Origin: Alviniconcha marisindica
Taxonomy: Eukaryota > Mollusca > Gastropoda > Provannidae
Direction: 5' to 3'
Assembly: GCA_018857735.1 (NCBI GenBank)
Contig: JABMCL010000854.1
Span: forward strand, 172,501 to 236,500
DNA length: 64,000 bases
Shown: one piece after another, positions 1 through 10,978 of the stretch
How positions within the stretch are numbered: position 1 is the first letter of the stretch
Layout: each line of letters begins with the position of its first letter
The notes under the pieces: generated by a model
What the model was told of the DNA's origin: nothing
Seen by the model: only the letters and a program-made list of their open reading frames with translations
Database searches by the model: none
Program-made: the position numbers and the translations under genes

Positions 1-589
1 GCTCACGGGATAAATGGTTCAGATTAGGAGTTTAAATAAAGTCACCGACTTCCTCTTCCGACTGCTACAAGCCTGTCTGTTTAAAACTGCTGATGTCCTT
101 TCGTGTCCACCTTAAAGGAACTATACAGCCCTCTCAACACAATACAGTACAGTTTTATTGTCAAGTGCCAATACAATTGCACTAGGAATTTTTTGGAGTG
201 CCAAGTACACTCATTACACATTCACGCCAATCATACAACATCATTAAACACAACAACAGCACAACACGCTTCGTTCAACGAGTGGGCGAGGTCTGAGCAA
301 AATTCTCAAATTAGGGATTTTTATTTTAGAATACCCTATATTTGATTTCATATTGACTTAAGCTTATAGTTCGCTTGTTTTGTTTTGTTTTTGTCAGTGT
401 CAGCTAATCGTCATTCATTGACTTCGTTTTCGAAATCAGATTTAAAATCAATGGAACAATTTTAAAGCAAAACCTTTCCTTCAAACGTTTCATGTCGATC
501 ACTTAATCCTGTTGGACAAAACAAGTGTTTAGAAGGCAATATAGGTCTTTTAAAAAGCAAACCAAAAGCATTGAACCAAAAGCATTGAA
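1..589. other. Non-coding, no gene seen
   Basis: I see no convincing gene here. The segment at about 137-230 (reverse strand) contains a TTGACAATAAAAC-type string of the kind found at 3' ends of non-LTR retrotransposons in this window (compare 22013-22078), so it may be an old retroelement end. The rest is AT-rich unique-looking DNA. Confidence 0.4.
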
Positions 590-920
590 CAAGCGGAAGA
601 ACAAAAATGATTAACAAAAGCAACAGTCTCCTCTCTTTAGTTCCTTTAACAATGTCCTTGACAAAATTTCTAGCGGAAGAACGAACATATACTAGACAGA
701 GGCAACACTCTCCTCTCCATAGTTATAGTTCCTTTTATTAAATTGTGTACTTGATGTGAATCAAATGGAAGAACAAGAACACCTAACACAGACAACACTT
801 TCCTCTCCATAGTTCCTTTAACAAACAGTGTCCTTTATATGAATCATACGAAGGATAAAAATACCAAACAGAAGCAATAACACAGTCCTCTTCAATACTC
901 GTTTCTTTGTACACCCACAT
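590..920. repeat. Degenerate tandem repeat, unit about 80-90 bp, 4 copies
   Basis: Four diverged units can be lined up by the shared blocks GCGGAAGAAC, GCAACA(G/C)TCTCCTCTC and TAGTTCCTTT(A)A. Each block recurs in the same order about every 80-90 bp. Copies differ by substitutions and short indels, so the array is old. No coding frame is kept across units. Confidence 0.6.
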
Positions 921-1187
921 AAAATTGTTGGAGCCTAGACATACTGTCGCTCAAATCTGACGGATATTTCATCGATTAACTTTATGAAATGAGATTGCAA
1001 TGTCTAATAATAATGACGAGACAGAGAGGGGTGGGTTCAGGAAGGGAGAGAAGGGGGAGGAGAGCGAAATACAGAGAGGAAGGGACGGCGGGAGGGGGGA
1101 AGGGAAGGGGTAGAGTGATGGCGGGGGGGGGGGGGGGGGGGGAGGGAAGGAGAGAGAAGGACATAGTTGTGTGCATGCGTACGAGAG

Positions 1188-1312
<125 letters not shown>

Positions 1313-1415
1313 TTTTACGGATGTCTTGTGGTCATGGCAATCTGAAAAACAATGAGGCCTAGAGCTGTGATGTGAAATCAACAACAAAGGGGATCGTTAG
1401 TCAGCTAGCTAGCTA

Positions 1416-1937
1416 GTTAGTTCACACCTGGTCAGCGGGGTGGGGGGCACTTCAAGGCGAAATCCAGCTCATAACACCACAAACAAAGGGTGTTAATAAT
1501 AGCGCATGACTGACGCCACATTATTAACAAGGGACACAACTACAACGGAAAAAGAGGACTGCCTACGATAACGATCACATCGTGTAATTCACCTGTGTGC
1601 TTGTTTGCATGCCAAGTGATGGTTATCAAGGCCATTCATGTCTCAGTACATGGGTCGAACGCTATTAACTCCCTTTTCGCTGCTGTTTTTGACCGATAGT
1701 CGTTGACCGTGGACACAGCCTGCAAGAAACGTGGGATCTTGTCATGCTTTGCCGTAAATTATCCTTCCCGCCTTCCTGTTGACCTACATTTCCCGCCCCC
1801 AACCTTCCACCAGGTAGAACACACGTCTCTTTCCTCCTACTCCTGGTCTTCGAATGCTTCCCCCGCAACGGGGCACTGCGCACGCAGAAATTAAGGTCTC
1901 CTCTGTTGAGAAGATTGAGAAATCTTTCCCCTTTTAA
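1416..1937 (+). repeat. Dispersed repeat E, copy 1 (about 0.5 kb)
   Basis: This segment is nearly identical to 10979-11501 in the same orientation. Both copies start at GTTAGTTCACACCTGG and diverge after TTGAGAAATCTTTCCCC. Relative to copy 2 it lacks about 23 bp (GTGTCCCTTGCTC...) and carries about 24 bp extra near 1771-1794. There are no clear terminal inverted repeats or target duplications, so its class is unknown. A short related piece may lie at about 28410-28470 (ACGCAGAATTTAAGGTC). Confidence 0.85.
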
Positions 1938-2173
1938 AGCCAGAAATTTCTTCGTTGTTCTAATTTTGACATTTCTAGCCTATTCATTTCCTTTTGTTTT
2001 TCCTGATGCAGTTTCTCCAAAAAGACAAAGCAGCTGTAGAGGACACAACTGATATGCCACCGTCTGATTTTAAAAAGTGAAACATGAATCCTCAGTTTAC
2101 GTCTAATGCGATCCAATATTCCTCTTTCAGTTAGTTATTTAGGTCATATGCCTCTATATTCCTCTTGCAATAT

Positions 2174-2235
2174 CGCCCTGATATAACCGTACTGGTTAAC
2201 TGGGCGCAAAACACCAAGTTATATGCTTACTTACT
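2174..2235 (+). repeat. ACTT-tailed hairpin element
   Basis: This copy reads CGCCCTGATATAACCGTACT, then GGTTAACTGGGCG, then AAAACACCAAGTT and a short TTACTTACT tail. CGCCC pairs with GGGCG and AACC pairs with GGTT, giving a small hairpin ahead of the tetranucleotide tail. It belongs to a family with more than a dozen copies in this window on both strands. Confidence 0.8.
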
Positions 2236-2587
2236 CTTGCAATGATTTTGTAACGATCTGCAAAATCTTTAAATGGGGGTTGGGGGGGGGGGGGGGATAA
2301 GACTTGTACACTGATGGCATAACAAACGCTTTGTGTTAATTTTAAAAAATGACCAGAAAACGACCATACACTGCAAAGGTATCCACAGTCAAAGCTGCGT
2401 AGACCACACACACAAAATACCTCCATGAATGTACAACGAATGAATGAATGTGTGATACTTGGTATAATACGATTTAAAAAAAAAATAATCTTTTTATAGA
2501 TATTTCGCGCAAGGATGCCTGTTCACAGCGCTGGATTATGGAGAAAGAAATACTCTCATATGTCGCGTAAGAAGCACACAATGAATT

Positions 2588-2590
<3 letters not shown>

Positions 2591-2663
<73 letters not shown>

Positions 2664-2710
2664 GCGCGCCCACGGACGCACACACACACACACACGCACA
2701 GGCATGCACA

Positions 2711-2778
<68 letters not shown>
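2591..2778. repeat. Compound microsatellite (CA)n(CG)n(CA)n(CT)n
   Basis: About 58 bp of CA is followed by about 20 bp of alternating CG, more CA, then about 64 bp of CT. The alternating purine-pyrimidine part is of the type able to form Z-DNA. No coding potential. Confidence 0.95.
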
Positions 2779-2779
<1 letters not shown>

Positions 2780-3097
2780 GTGTCTGTGTGTGGGTTGTTG
2801 TTTATTTTAAAGACCTAAATGGACATCTAAATGTTCGCACATAGCACCCTGTTAGATGTAGGTCTTCGCTTTCGCAGCATGTTCCTGCGGGCTGTTGCAC
2901 AATGTAACTAATGCTCCGAAGGCGCTTGCGTCATTCGCTCTGCACAGGAGAGTGAGGGTGTGGGAGCAGAGAGGGGGAGGATAGAAAGAAGGGGGCAGGA
3001 AAGCGGGAGAGAGGGGTACAGTGATAACGGGGGAGGGAGAGGGGTAAAGAGGGAGCAGGAATATCATGGGGGGGATGGGGGCTGCTGCAAGTACCAT

Positions 3098-3375
3098 TTT
3101 TGTCGCGACCAAAAAAATTGTCGCGATAAATACGTGTTTGCCGCGACAAACACGTGTTTGTCACGACAAAAAACACGTCTTTTGTCGCGACAAAAAACAC
3201 GTCTTTTGTCGCGACAAAAAACACGTCTTTTGTCGCGACAAAAGTATGCTTGCCGCGACAAAACTTCTGTGGCGACAAATATTTGTTGCGACAAAAGTAA
3301 GCTTGTCGCAACAAACGTAAGCTTGTCGGGACAAAAGTTTTGTCGCGACAAAATTATGTTTGTCGCGACAAAAAT
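3098..3375. repeat. Array of TTTTGTCGCGACAAAA palindromes
   Basis: About 14 copies of a self-complementary core, TTTGTCGCGACAAA, lie 12-24 bp apart. Three in a row (about 3181-3245) are perfect 16-bp palindromes separated by the same AACACGTC spacer, giving a 24-bp period. Others carry single changes (TGCCGCGA, TGTCACGA, TGTCGGGA). Because the core is its own reverse complement, several short frames on both strands translate to FVATK-like or LSRQK-like repeats. These are not genes. Confidence 0.9.
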
Positions 3376-5158
3376 ATGTGCAGGGGCGGGTGCGTAAGGC
3401 TTTTTTTAAGGAGGTAGAAAGGAGACGTTCTACATGCACAACACTTTTTTAAATATGTACTCACGCGCACTTGAAAAAAATCTAAAACAAGGATGACTGC
3501 TAGTATTGTAAAACAAGATCCAAATATATATAAACGGGTTAAAAGGAACACTAATTTAATATGACAATACAAAACATAACGTCACGCCAACATTCTTCCA
3601 AACACTCCAGGCATTCAACACATCACAACCGCAACCGGGTAAGTACATTTTTATTTATTACCGTGTAACTGTTGTTTTGTCGCTTAAAAAAAGGGGGGGG
3701 GGGGGGGGGGCTTACCCCGAAAATTCGCACATCTTTTGTATTGTCGTGTTGAGTTACCGTTCCTTTCAATTGTGTTTCGATCTTGTGCCCTGTTAGGTTT
3801 ACGGAGCCAAGACAACTTCCGTGCAGACTCGGACAGGCCGTGCAAAACGAGATTCTCGTCACGTGAACGCCTGAAAGCCCGTCCACATTGCTGTTGCCAT
3901 GTTAGAGTGCAGACACGTGGCTGTCGCTTTCAGTCTTTGTCAAGGAATGAGTGAACAACTGCTGGTAAGGTTGACAAAATAGAACAGCTCCAGAGAAGTG
4001 TCGTATAGGTGAGTACATTTCTCCAGAGCAGACCTTGTCAAGGTTCACAGGTATGTTTTGCAAAATGTATTTGGGGCAATTTCCGACTTCAGCGTTGCAA
4101 GCTATTGCCTTGTTTCATTCGCCTCCAATTCTGTTCATTTTGAATGGCACTTGCCGTTCGGAAATTAAACCTTTCATTACTACCTTTGGGCTTATGAAAA
4201 TGTATTTCTCCAAGTTTAACAATCAAGGTGGCGCTCGTTTTATGAACTGATCCAGGTCTGAATTGGTAGCTCGCCTGTGTTTCAGAGATATCCTACAGAG
4301 TACAAAATGGCGGATTCTGAAGGATATGGTACGTGGGAATAAAGGACGGTGGGCGGGGTGGGGGTGGGGGTTCATGGGGGCAGGGTACATCTGAAAGTTC
4401 TGCGATGTTAATTTTATGGAAAAACTTTGCTTCTTGGGGCTGAGTGGCATTCCAGACAGTACGTAGATGCAAATCAAAAGTGGACAAGAAATGGGATGAA
4501 AATTAAGTTTCTAAAACAGGAAACTGCCACACATAAAATAATAGTAATAAGGGGTTTGAGTTGCTGTGTATGCATGTGTTATGTGTTGATAAATCTTTAA
4601 ATCCTGAAATCAAACGATAAGATTATGGTAAAGTTTATTTGCCTTGCCTGCGCTACGCAGTAGAATGGGAGGGGGTGGGGGGCGGGGGATGAAAATGTGC
4701 ACGTATGCCTTTGTGTGTGTGTGTGAGAGAGAGAGTGAGAGAGAGACTCCCCTACGTATTTGTTTCTAGCCATGACGTGTCATATTGTCGTTCACTTTCT
4801 CGCTCTTGCCATTGTTTCCCGAAAGAATCGTCTGCCTTTTTTAGTTCAATACTCTGTTGAAACCCGTTCACAGGAGGAGAAATAAATAGGTACATGCAAT
4901 ATAGCTAAAACTTTGACGAACCTAATTCATCCGTAGTTCGTACTAGCATACGCTGTACGGCACAATTATTTGTGCTATCGTGCGCCTGTAGCTTGTACCC
5001 AGAAGGCGCTAGGCTCAGCCAGCTTGAGCAAGGCGTGAACCTCGTGCAAGTTGTCCATTTTTTGTTTTTAAACTTTTGAACACTTTTTGTTGTTGTTGTT
5101 GTTGTTTTTTTGTTGCTGTTGAGCGCTTCGTCGTGTGGGGTGGCAAGTCTTTTGAAAA
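3376..5158. other. Non-coding, no gene seen
   Basis: Apart from a poly-G run (about 3692-3710), a G-rich patch (4348-4380) and a small (TG)(AG) microsatellite at 4712-4745, I recognise nothing here. Short open frames on both strands have no recognisable protein features. Confidence 0.4.
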
Positions 5159-5343
5159 GGCAGGAACACCACTCAAGCAGAGAAGGTACCGTTCGCGTTT
5201 CGTTTGCAAGACTGATTCGTTTGTACATTTCTGCAAGAGCCCATTTTGTAATGTGTTTGGAGAAGCAGGGACATCACTCAAGCAGATATGGTACCGTTCG
5301 CATTTCGTTTGCAAGATTCGTTTGTACATTTCTGCAAGAGCCC
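5159..5343. repeat. Tandem duplication, two copies of about 90-105 bp
   Basis: The blocks CACTCAAGCAGA, GGTACCGTTCGC, TTTCGTTTGCAAGA and TTTGTACATTTCTGCAAGAG occur in the same order at 5171-5249 and 5275-5341. This is a local duplication with a few substitutions and a 5-bp indel. It accounts for the repeated look of the short frames here. Confidence 0.8.
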
Positions 5344-5752
5344 CCCCACACACACACCTCCACCCAAAAGAGACACACACAGAGGGAGATACAGAGACAC
5401 AGAGAGAGCGCACTGGAGTTTCGGTCAGTTATTTCAGTTACCGCGCCTTCTGTGTTTGTAACCGACCTCTTCACAACGCCCTTCTTTATTTCCCAGGTCA
5501 GACTTCTTTACTGCTTTCCTGTACAAGAATATAAAGAGGAACCCACAGTTTACACGTCGGCTACAGTGCTGCCACTTCATTCTGACAAGGTACGTCATCG
5601 TGCTCTACCTGTCCTTGCTAAAGTTTATCTTACAGCAGCAGTAGCCCTCAATTATTATATCCGGCTCAGAAGATTTGTGTTCTTAGTTCCTCTTTACTGT
5701 TGCTGATAACTTCGGTGGTGCAGACGTCGTGTATTCTTTCAAACGCTTACTG

Positions 5753-5754
<2 letters not shown>

Positions 5755-5829
<75 letters not shown>

Positions 5830-5970
5830 TATTATTATTATTATTATTATTGATGCTGTACTTGTCTATATCCTTCTGTAATAATATTTCACTATGAATG
5901 TCTTGGTTATTAGTAGTATGTGAGTCGGCCTTTGTGCTAATATCTTCACCGTTGAGAAATAAAGTTTATT

Positions 5971-6065
<95 letters not shown>

Positions 6066-6071
6066 CCCTCT

Positions 6072-6140
<69 letters not shown>
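5755..6140. repeat. Two long (TC)n tracts around a LINE-like 3' end
   Basis: TC runs occupy about 5755-5827 and 5972-6140, the latter interrupted once by CCCCCCTCTCCCC. Between them lie (ATT)n at 5828-5850 and a segment ending in GAGAAATAAAGTTTATTCAA, which contains AATAAA directly before the second TC tract. That arrangement resembles a retroelement 3' end whose tail seeded the microsatellite. The last point is inference. Confidence 0.75.
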
Positions 6141-6142
<2 letters not shown>

Positions 6143-6537
6143 GCAAGGACAGATTGTAAGTCTAGGCAGTAGGCAACTGCCTAAACTCTTAATCCCGGAT
6201 GCATTCCTGTTGTTCCATCCCGGGTGTGTGCGTATGCTGCTAAGATTGTTTTCATTTGTTCTTTGATGGGAATGTATTGCACTGAGTGGGGATGGGGTTT
6301 GTCTGCTACATGACAGTATACCACTGAAATCTATAGATGATTAGCATGACCAAGATGGCTTCAAGTTCTCCGTGCAACTTAAAAAAGGGTTTAACAAGCA
6401 GACATAACTGGAAACACTCAATATCTGTCATGCTGTTACTTGGTGTGGTTTCTTTTACTGACTGTGTGTGGGGGTAGATCGAATGTATAGGCATTCTCAA
6501 AGGTCGACTTGGGCGATATGTAGCTAGCTTGCTTCCC

Positions 6538-6573
<36 letters not shown>

Positions 6574-6627
6574 CGTGCGTGTGTGTGTGTGCGCGCGCGC
6601 GCGCCTGTGTGTGTGCCTCTGTGTATT

Positions 6628-6660
<33 letters not shown>

Positions 6661-7538
6661 GTTTGTGTCTGTGTGTACCTGTATTTGTGTGTGTGTGTTC
6701 CCCTGTGTGTGTATCCCTGTGTGTGTGTGTGTGTAACCGTATTTCTACTGACATACCCCGAACCGATATCAGATTTGTTTTTAGTGTCTTATGCCTTGTC
6801 TGACGTTGATAATAGTCATTCGTCAAAACTAAACCATCAAAACCTTATAAAAGTAGCTGTTCATAAAAAAGAAGCTTGCTCAAAAGTCTTGAAAGTAAGC
6901 AGTAAGTAGTACGACAAAAAGCTTGATCAAAACTCAGCAATAATTATTCGTCAAAAAGTTTTCCGCTATTTTGTATAATATTCCATAATAGTCACTTTTT
7001 GCGCAAAAAAGAAGAAGAATAAAGCAAAAGCGAGATGTTCTGATAAGAAACCACGCGACCATGGTCACAATTATACCTTCTTCCTACCCCCCACCCCCCA
7101 CCCCCACCCCCTACCTCTCCGCTCCCCACCCCATCCCAGCACCCATCCGACAACAGAAACTCGAAGCAATGTATGCCAAACACAAACCTACAAGTCAGAC
7201 ATCATGAGGAGATTGTGTAATAAGTACTTCCTGTTGAAAAATACAACCGCTTAGCTTCTCTCTCTTTTCTTTTTTCTTTTCTTTTTTTGGAGACGACGTA
7301 AAAACAGCCTTTTTGTTGCTACATGTTAAATGGAGGAAGACCAAGCAAGTAATGCATATATTCTTGTAGTGCATTCTGGTCTGGGAGACCTTAAAGCGGT
7401 AGGATGTGAAAAGGTGGGAGAGCGAAAATCCCAGGCCCTTCTTATAGAATCTGTTGGGTTCATTAGTATTTCTCAGGAACGGGAGCCATATATATATATA
7501 AAATCTGAATGGAAGTCCTGTTTTGAAAGCAATTTCTA
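6141..7538. other. Non-coding; (TG)n microsatellite at 6539-6735
   Basis: An imperfect TG/CG microsatellite lies at 6539-6735, and a C-rich CCCCACCCCC patch at 7086-7125. I see no gene. Short frames over the microsatellite are Cys-Val or Thr-His dipeptide readings. Confidence 0.6.
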
Positions 7539-7870
7539 GTGAACTTGTTTGGCCCAACGGTAGGGCGTCAGGCCGGTAAGCAGAAGGAACTCGGTTCGGT
7601 TCCGCTTCGGCTCTCCCTTCTCTTCAAAAGTTGTGGTTTATGAACACTATCTTTGTGGCTTTGTGTGCACCCCTCACCCTCCCACGTCCACACCCTCCGT
7701 AATGGTTGACTGGGCATAAAACACCAAGTTGCTTACTTACTTACTTCCCCCCCCCCTCCCCCTTCAGCCCTTCCTTCCCAATTAATGAATCATTAAAATG
7801 GCTTTCATCGCTGCCCATCTTCATGCACTCATTCTGGTGGTGGCAGTGTAGTCTCCCTCTAACCCCACCT
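7539..7870 (+). mobile_element. tRNA-derived SINE A, interrupted copy
   Basis: The left part (7539-7680) has a degraded A box (TTGGCCCAACGGTAGG) and a B-box-like GGTTCGGTTCC, then the SINE body AAAAGTTGTGGTTTATG. The right part (about 7780-7870) resumes with ATCATTAAAATGGCTTTCATCG and GGTGGCAGTGTAG, matching the intact copy at 27062. An ACTT-tailed element and a C-rich tract sit between the two halves, so this copy was interrupted after it inserted. A different series of events is possible. Confidence 0.75.
7694..7746 (+). repeat. ACTT-tailed hairpin element inside SINE A
   Basis: The segment CCGTAATGGTTGACTGGGCA followed by TAAAACACCAAG and three TTAC units is a 5'-truncated copy of the ACTT-tailed family. 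It lies between two halves of a tRNA-derived SINE. Confidence 0.75.
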
Positions 7871-8228
7871 TATCATATATCCTGGAATTTCGGTCCCCGC
7901 CTCTACCTCATCGGAGACAACGCGGCGTTAAACACATTCAACCAAAGGTCGAGTTCACACACTCTCGGGCGGTCATAATGGAATAAACCTATGAGCGATT
8001 CCTTTAGAACTTATTTAATCTGGAGCTTTTACTCTCGAGTTTCGATGGCCGATGTAACAGGCCAGTGTTATTGTAAAAGAATATGTTGTGAGACGTCCTT
8101 TGGCGCGTTGTTTTAATCAGCTATTATGCCACATGTTGCTTTTTGCCTCTGGTGTGGCATAAATTCACGCGTAGACCGCGTGCGTCACAGCAGGGTGATC
8201 TCATTCTCAATCATAGAAGTAGACGGTG

Positions 8229-9477
8229 GTAAACAGGCTCATGATCCCCTAGGGTAACTCTACACTGTTGTTTTCGCCGGTAGAGTTAAGTTCCCTCAAG
8301 GCGAGGGGTCCGCGGTGATTCACTGCCAAAAGAAAGAAAAAAGATTGCTTCACAAAGACGCCACTTTTCCGTGCCGGTGTCTCTGGTATGGTGAATTCAT
8401 GGGTCGTAAACAGATCGTAAACAGGCTCAAGATCCCCCAGGGTCTCTCCACGCTATTGTTTCGCCGGTGGAGTGAAGTTCCCTCAAGGGGAGGGGTCCGC
8501 GGTGATTCACCGTAAGAAAAACGGCTTGCTTTACAAAGACGCACAGCCTCTGGCAAAATGATTTCACTTGTAAACAGGTCGTAAACAGGCTCAAGATCCC
8601 CTAGGGTCTCTCCACACTATTGTTTCGCCGGTGGAGTGAAGTTCCCTCAAGGGGAGGGGTCCGCGGTGATTCACCGTAAGAAAAACGACTTGCTTTACAA
8701 AGACGCACAGCCTCTGGCAAAATGATTTCACTTGTAAACAGGTCGTAAACAGGCTCAAGATCCCCCAGGGTCTCTCCACACTATTGTTTCGCCGGTGGAG
8801 TGAAGTTCCCTCAAGGGGAGGGGTCCGCGGTGATTCACCGTAAGAAAAACGACTTGCTTTACAAAGACGCACAGCCTCTGGCAAAATGATTTCACTTGTA
8901 AACAGGTCGTAAACAGGCTCAAGATCCCCAGGGTCTCTCCACACTATTGTTTCGCCGGTGGAGTGAAGTTCCCTCAAGGGGAGGGGTCCGCGGTGATTCA
9001 CCGTAAGAAAAACGACCTGCTTTACAAAGACGCACAGCCTCTGGCAAAATGATTTCACTCGTAAACAGGTCGTAAATAGGCTCAAGATCCCCCAGGGTCT
9101 CTCCACGCTATTGTTTCGCCGGTGGAGTGAAATTCCCTCAAGGGGAGGGGTCCGCGGTGATTCACCGTAAGAAAAACGACCTGCTTTACAAAGACGCCAC
9201 GTGACTGTGACTCCGGCATGTAAACAGGTCGTAAACAGGCTCAAGATCCCCCAGGGTCTCTCCACACTATTGTTTCGCCGGTGGAGTGAAGTTCCCTCAC
9301 GGCAAAGATTATGAATATATGTATTTATATATAATCTTTGCTCAAGGGGAGGGGTCCGCGGTGATTGACCGTAAGAAAAACGACCTGCTTTGCACGTACA
9401 AGGACGCCACGTTGTCAGTCACAGCCTCTGGCAGGGCAAATTCACCTGATGATCGTAACCAGGCTCCGGATCCCCCA
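8229..9477. repeat. Tandem array, unit about 164 bp, 7 copies
   Basis: The landmarks GTAAACAGGCTCAAGATCCC, TTGTTTCGCCGGTGGAGTG, AAGGGGAGGGGTCCGCGGTG and GATTCACCGTAAGAAAAACG recur about every 159-187 bp. Starts of successive units near 8570, 8734, 8898, 9061 and 9220 give spacings of 164, 164, 163 and 159. The central copies are nearly identical and the outer ones diverged, as expected for unequal exchange. A 224-residue frame on the minus strand is an artefact of the repeat. The array looks satellite-like; function unknown. Confidence 0.9.
9299..9342. repeat. Small palindromic insertion inside one 164-bp unit
   Basis: In the last 164-bp unit the conserved string CCCTCAAGGGG is split after CCCTCA by about 43 bp. 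The inserted DNA reads GCAAAGATTAT, an AT-rich middle, then ATAATCTTTGC, so it is an inverted repeat, and CTCA flanks it on both sides. No other unit carries it. It resembles a minimal foldback insertion or a template-switch product. Confidence 0.7.
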
Positions 9478-9525
9478 CAAACTCCAAGCATCGGTATGCG
9501 ACATCCTTCCTCCAACTACTGCCAA

Positions 9526-9605
9526 TTAGCTACCAGTTTCGGAGAGCCATGACGTAACCAGTTATTGGTTACGTTACGCCATGGGTCTCCAAAACTGGCA
9601 GCTAA
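9526..9605. repeat. Inverted repeat with about 35-40 bp arms
   Basis: The left arm runs from TTAGCTACCAGTTT through GAGAGCCATGACGTAACCA. The right arm is TGGTTACGTTACGCCATGG then GTCTCCAAAACTGGCAGCTAA. They pair with a few mismatches and small indels around a 5-base loop. This would form a near-continuous stem in single-stranded DNA or RNA. No coding role is apparent. Confidence 0.75.
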
Positions 9606-10435
9606 CTGACATTATTTTTGTTGGTGCTCAAATAGCAGTTAGTTTCTAACAGACAACTCCGATTATGCCAGGCGTTTCTTTTGACTGTCCGCATTGCTAG
9701 CGAAACCGTATCTACATCAGGAGTAAGATACTCGTCGAAGTTAGGATCCTTCCAGTTAGAGGAATAATTATTCGAAGTACACGAAACGCTACACTGTCCA
9801 CCGTCTATTCCATTATGGCCACAAGTGCTAATCCACCCCCATTCCTATTCTAAGAGGATTATGGAGCTAACCTGCACCACTCGTATAGTGACGCACAGGT
9901 GAAAATGGGTGGCAATAAAAGCTTTTTTTTAATGGGTTGTTTTAAAATTGTGTAAAAAAGCCTTTTTAGAGCTCAATCCCTACTAGCTTTGATATATAAT
10001 ACCCTATGTGGCTGACTGGGCTCAGAGCACCAACTCACTCACTCCTTACCTCTTAATTTTTTTAAAGTTCTTTGCAGCAGTGACCTGTTGCAACAGTCAT
10101 ACTGTTTTCTTAAAATAAAATAAAAAGCTCCCAGAGGGTGTATTCACAGCAAAAATATTAACTGAATTAGCTGGCTCAGTCTGTCCAATACGTCCATGTG
10201 TATAACGTCTTGATGGACCGCAACTGAGATTTGTCAACCCGCAAGTAAATAAGTGGCTTCGTGTTTTACGCCCAGTCAACCATTACGGTTATATTAGGGC
10301 GATTTCAACCCCCCCCCCCCCCCCCTCCCCCCACATTAACAATAGATAGCTTATGTGTGTTTCCCATAATTATTTAATATAAGGCATTGAATCTCTTTTA
10401 TATGTGCAGATAAATAGCTCAGTTTTTATTTGTTT
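9606..10435. other. Non-coding; ACTT-tailed element at 10244-10302 (minus)
   Basis: The only features seen are a minus-strand copy of the ACTT-tailed hairpin element at 10244-10302 (GTGTTTTACGCCCAGTCAAC, then CATTACGGTTATATTAGGGC), followed by a poly-C run, and a decayed plus-strand relative near 10005-10045 (GGCTGACTGGGCTCAGAGCA). No gene. Confidence 0.7.
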
Positions 10436-10690
10436 GTGAGCCGATTTGGCCTAGCGGTAAGGCATTAGTACCTCGGTTCGAATCTGCTTCGGCTCTCCTT
10501 TTTCTTCAAAAATTATGGTCTGTGGACACTGTCTTGTGACTTTTTCCCTCACAATTATGAAACATTAAAATGGCTCTCATCGCTGCCCACCTTAATGCAG
10601 AAGTCATTCTGGTGGTGACAGTGTAGCGATAGGTATATAATCTCCCTCTCCCCCCACCTCCATACCCCTTTTCCCCCTTATCTCCCGTTC
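10436..10690 (+). mobile_element. tRNA-derived SINE A copy
   Basis: The A box TTGGCCTAGCGGTAAGG and the B box GGTTCGAATCT of an RNA polymerase III internal promoter are visible. They are followed by the family body (AAAATTATGGTCTGTGGACAC, ACATTAAAATGGCTCTCATC, GGTGACAGTGTAGCGATAGG). Relative to the copy at 27062, about 16 bp between the boxes is missing, which would place A and B boxes too close. Likely a dead copy. Confidence 0.85.
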
Positions 10691-10978
10691 CTATAGGCCT
10701 CGTTTTTCAAATTTGTGGAGCAGTTCAAGTTTTAAAAACCAAAAAATTGTTTACTTTCTTGGTTTTTAATGGAGATACCATTAAATAAATTGCCATGATC
10801 TAAAAACTATTTCAAAAGCTACTTGTTTTTTCCCCACATGCTTGATGCTACCAGTGAAACGTCCAGACAATCTGTCGTTTAGAGGAATTTTGGTGATGAA
10901 AACACACAAGAGATTTGGACTGAACATCTTTTTATTTAGACAAGACACAGCAGTATGCGATTTTTGAAAGAGCCCCGA
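10691..10978. other. Non-coding, no gene seen
   Basis: AT-rich unique-looking DNA between the SINE and dispersed repeat E. Nothing recognised. Confidence 0.4.

Noticed and set aside
8591..9265. 224-codon minus-strand frame over the 164-bp array
   Set aside because: The unit length is not a multiple of three, and the frame repeats the same peptide in shifted phases. No domain is recognised.
8229..9477. A CRISPR-like array
   Set aside because: Units are contiguous 164-bp repeats without unique spacers, and the DNA is animal nuclear.
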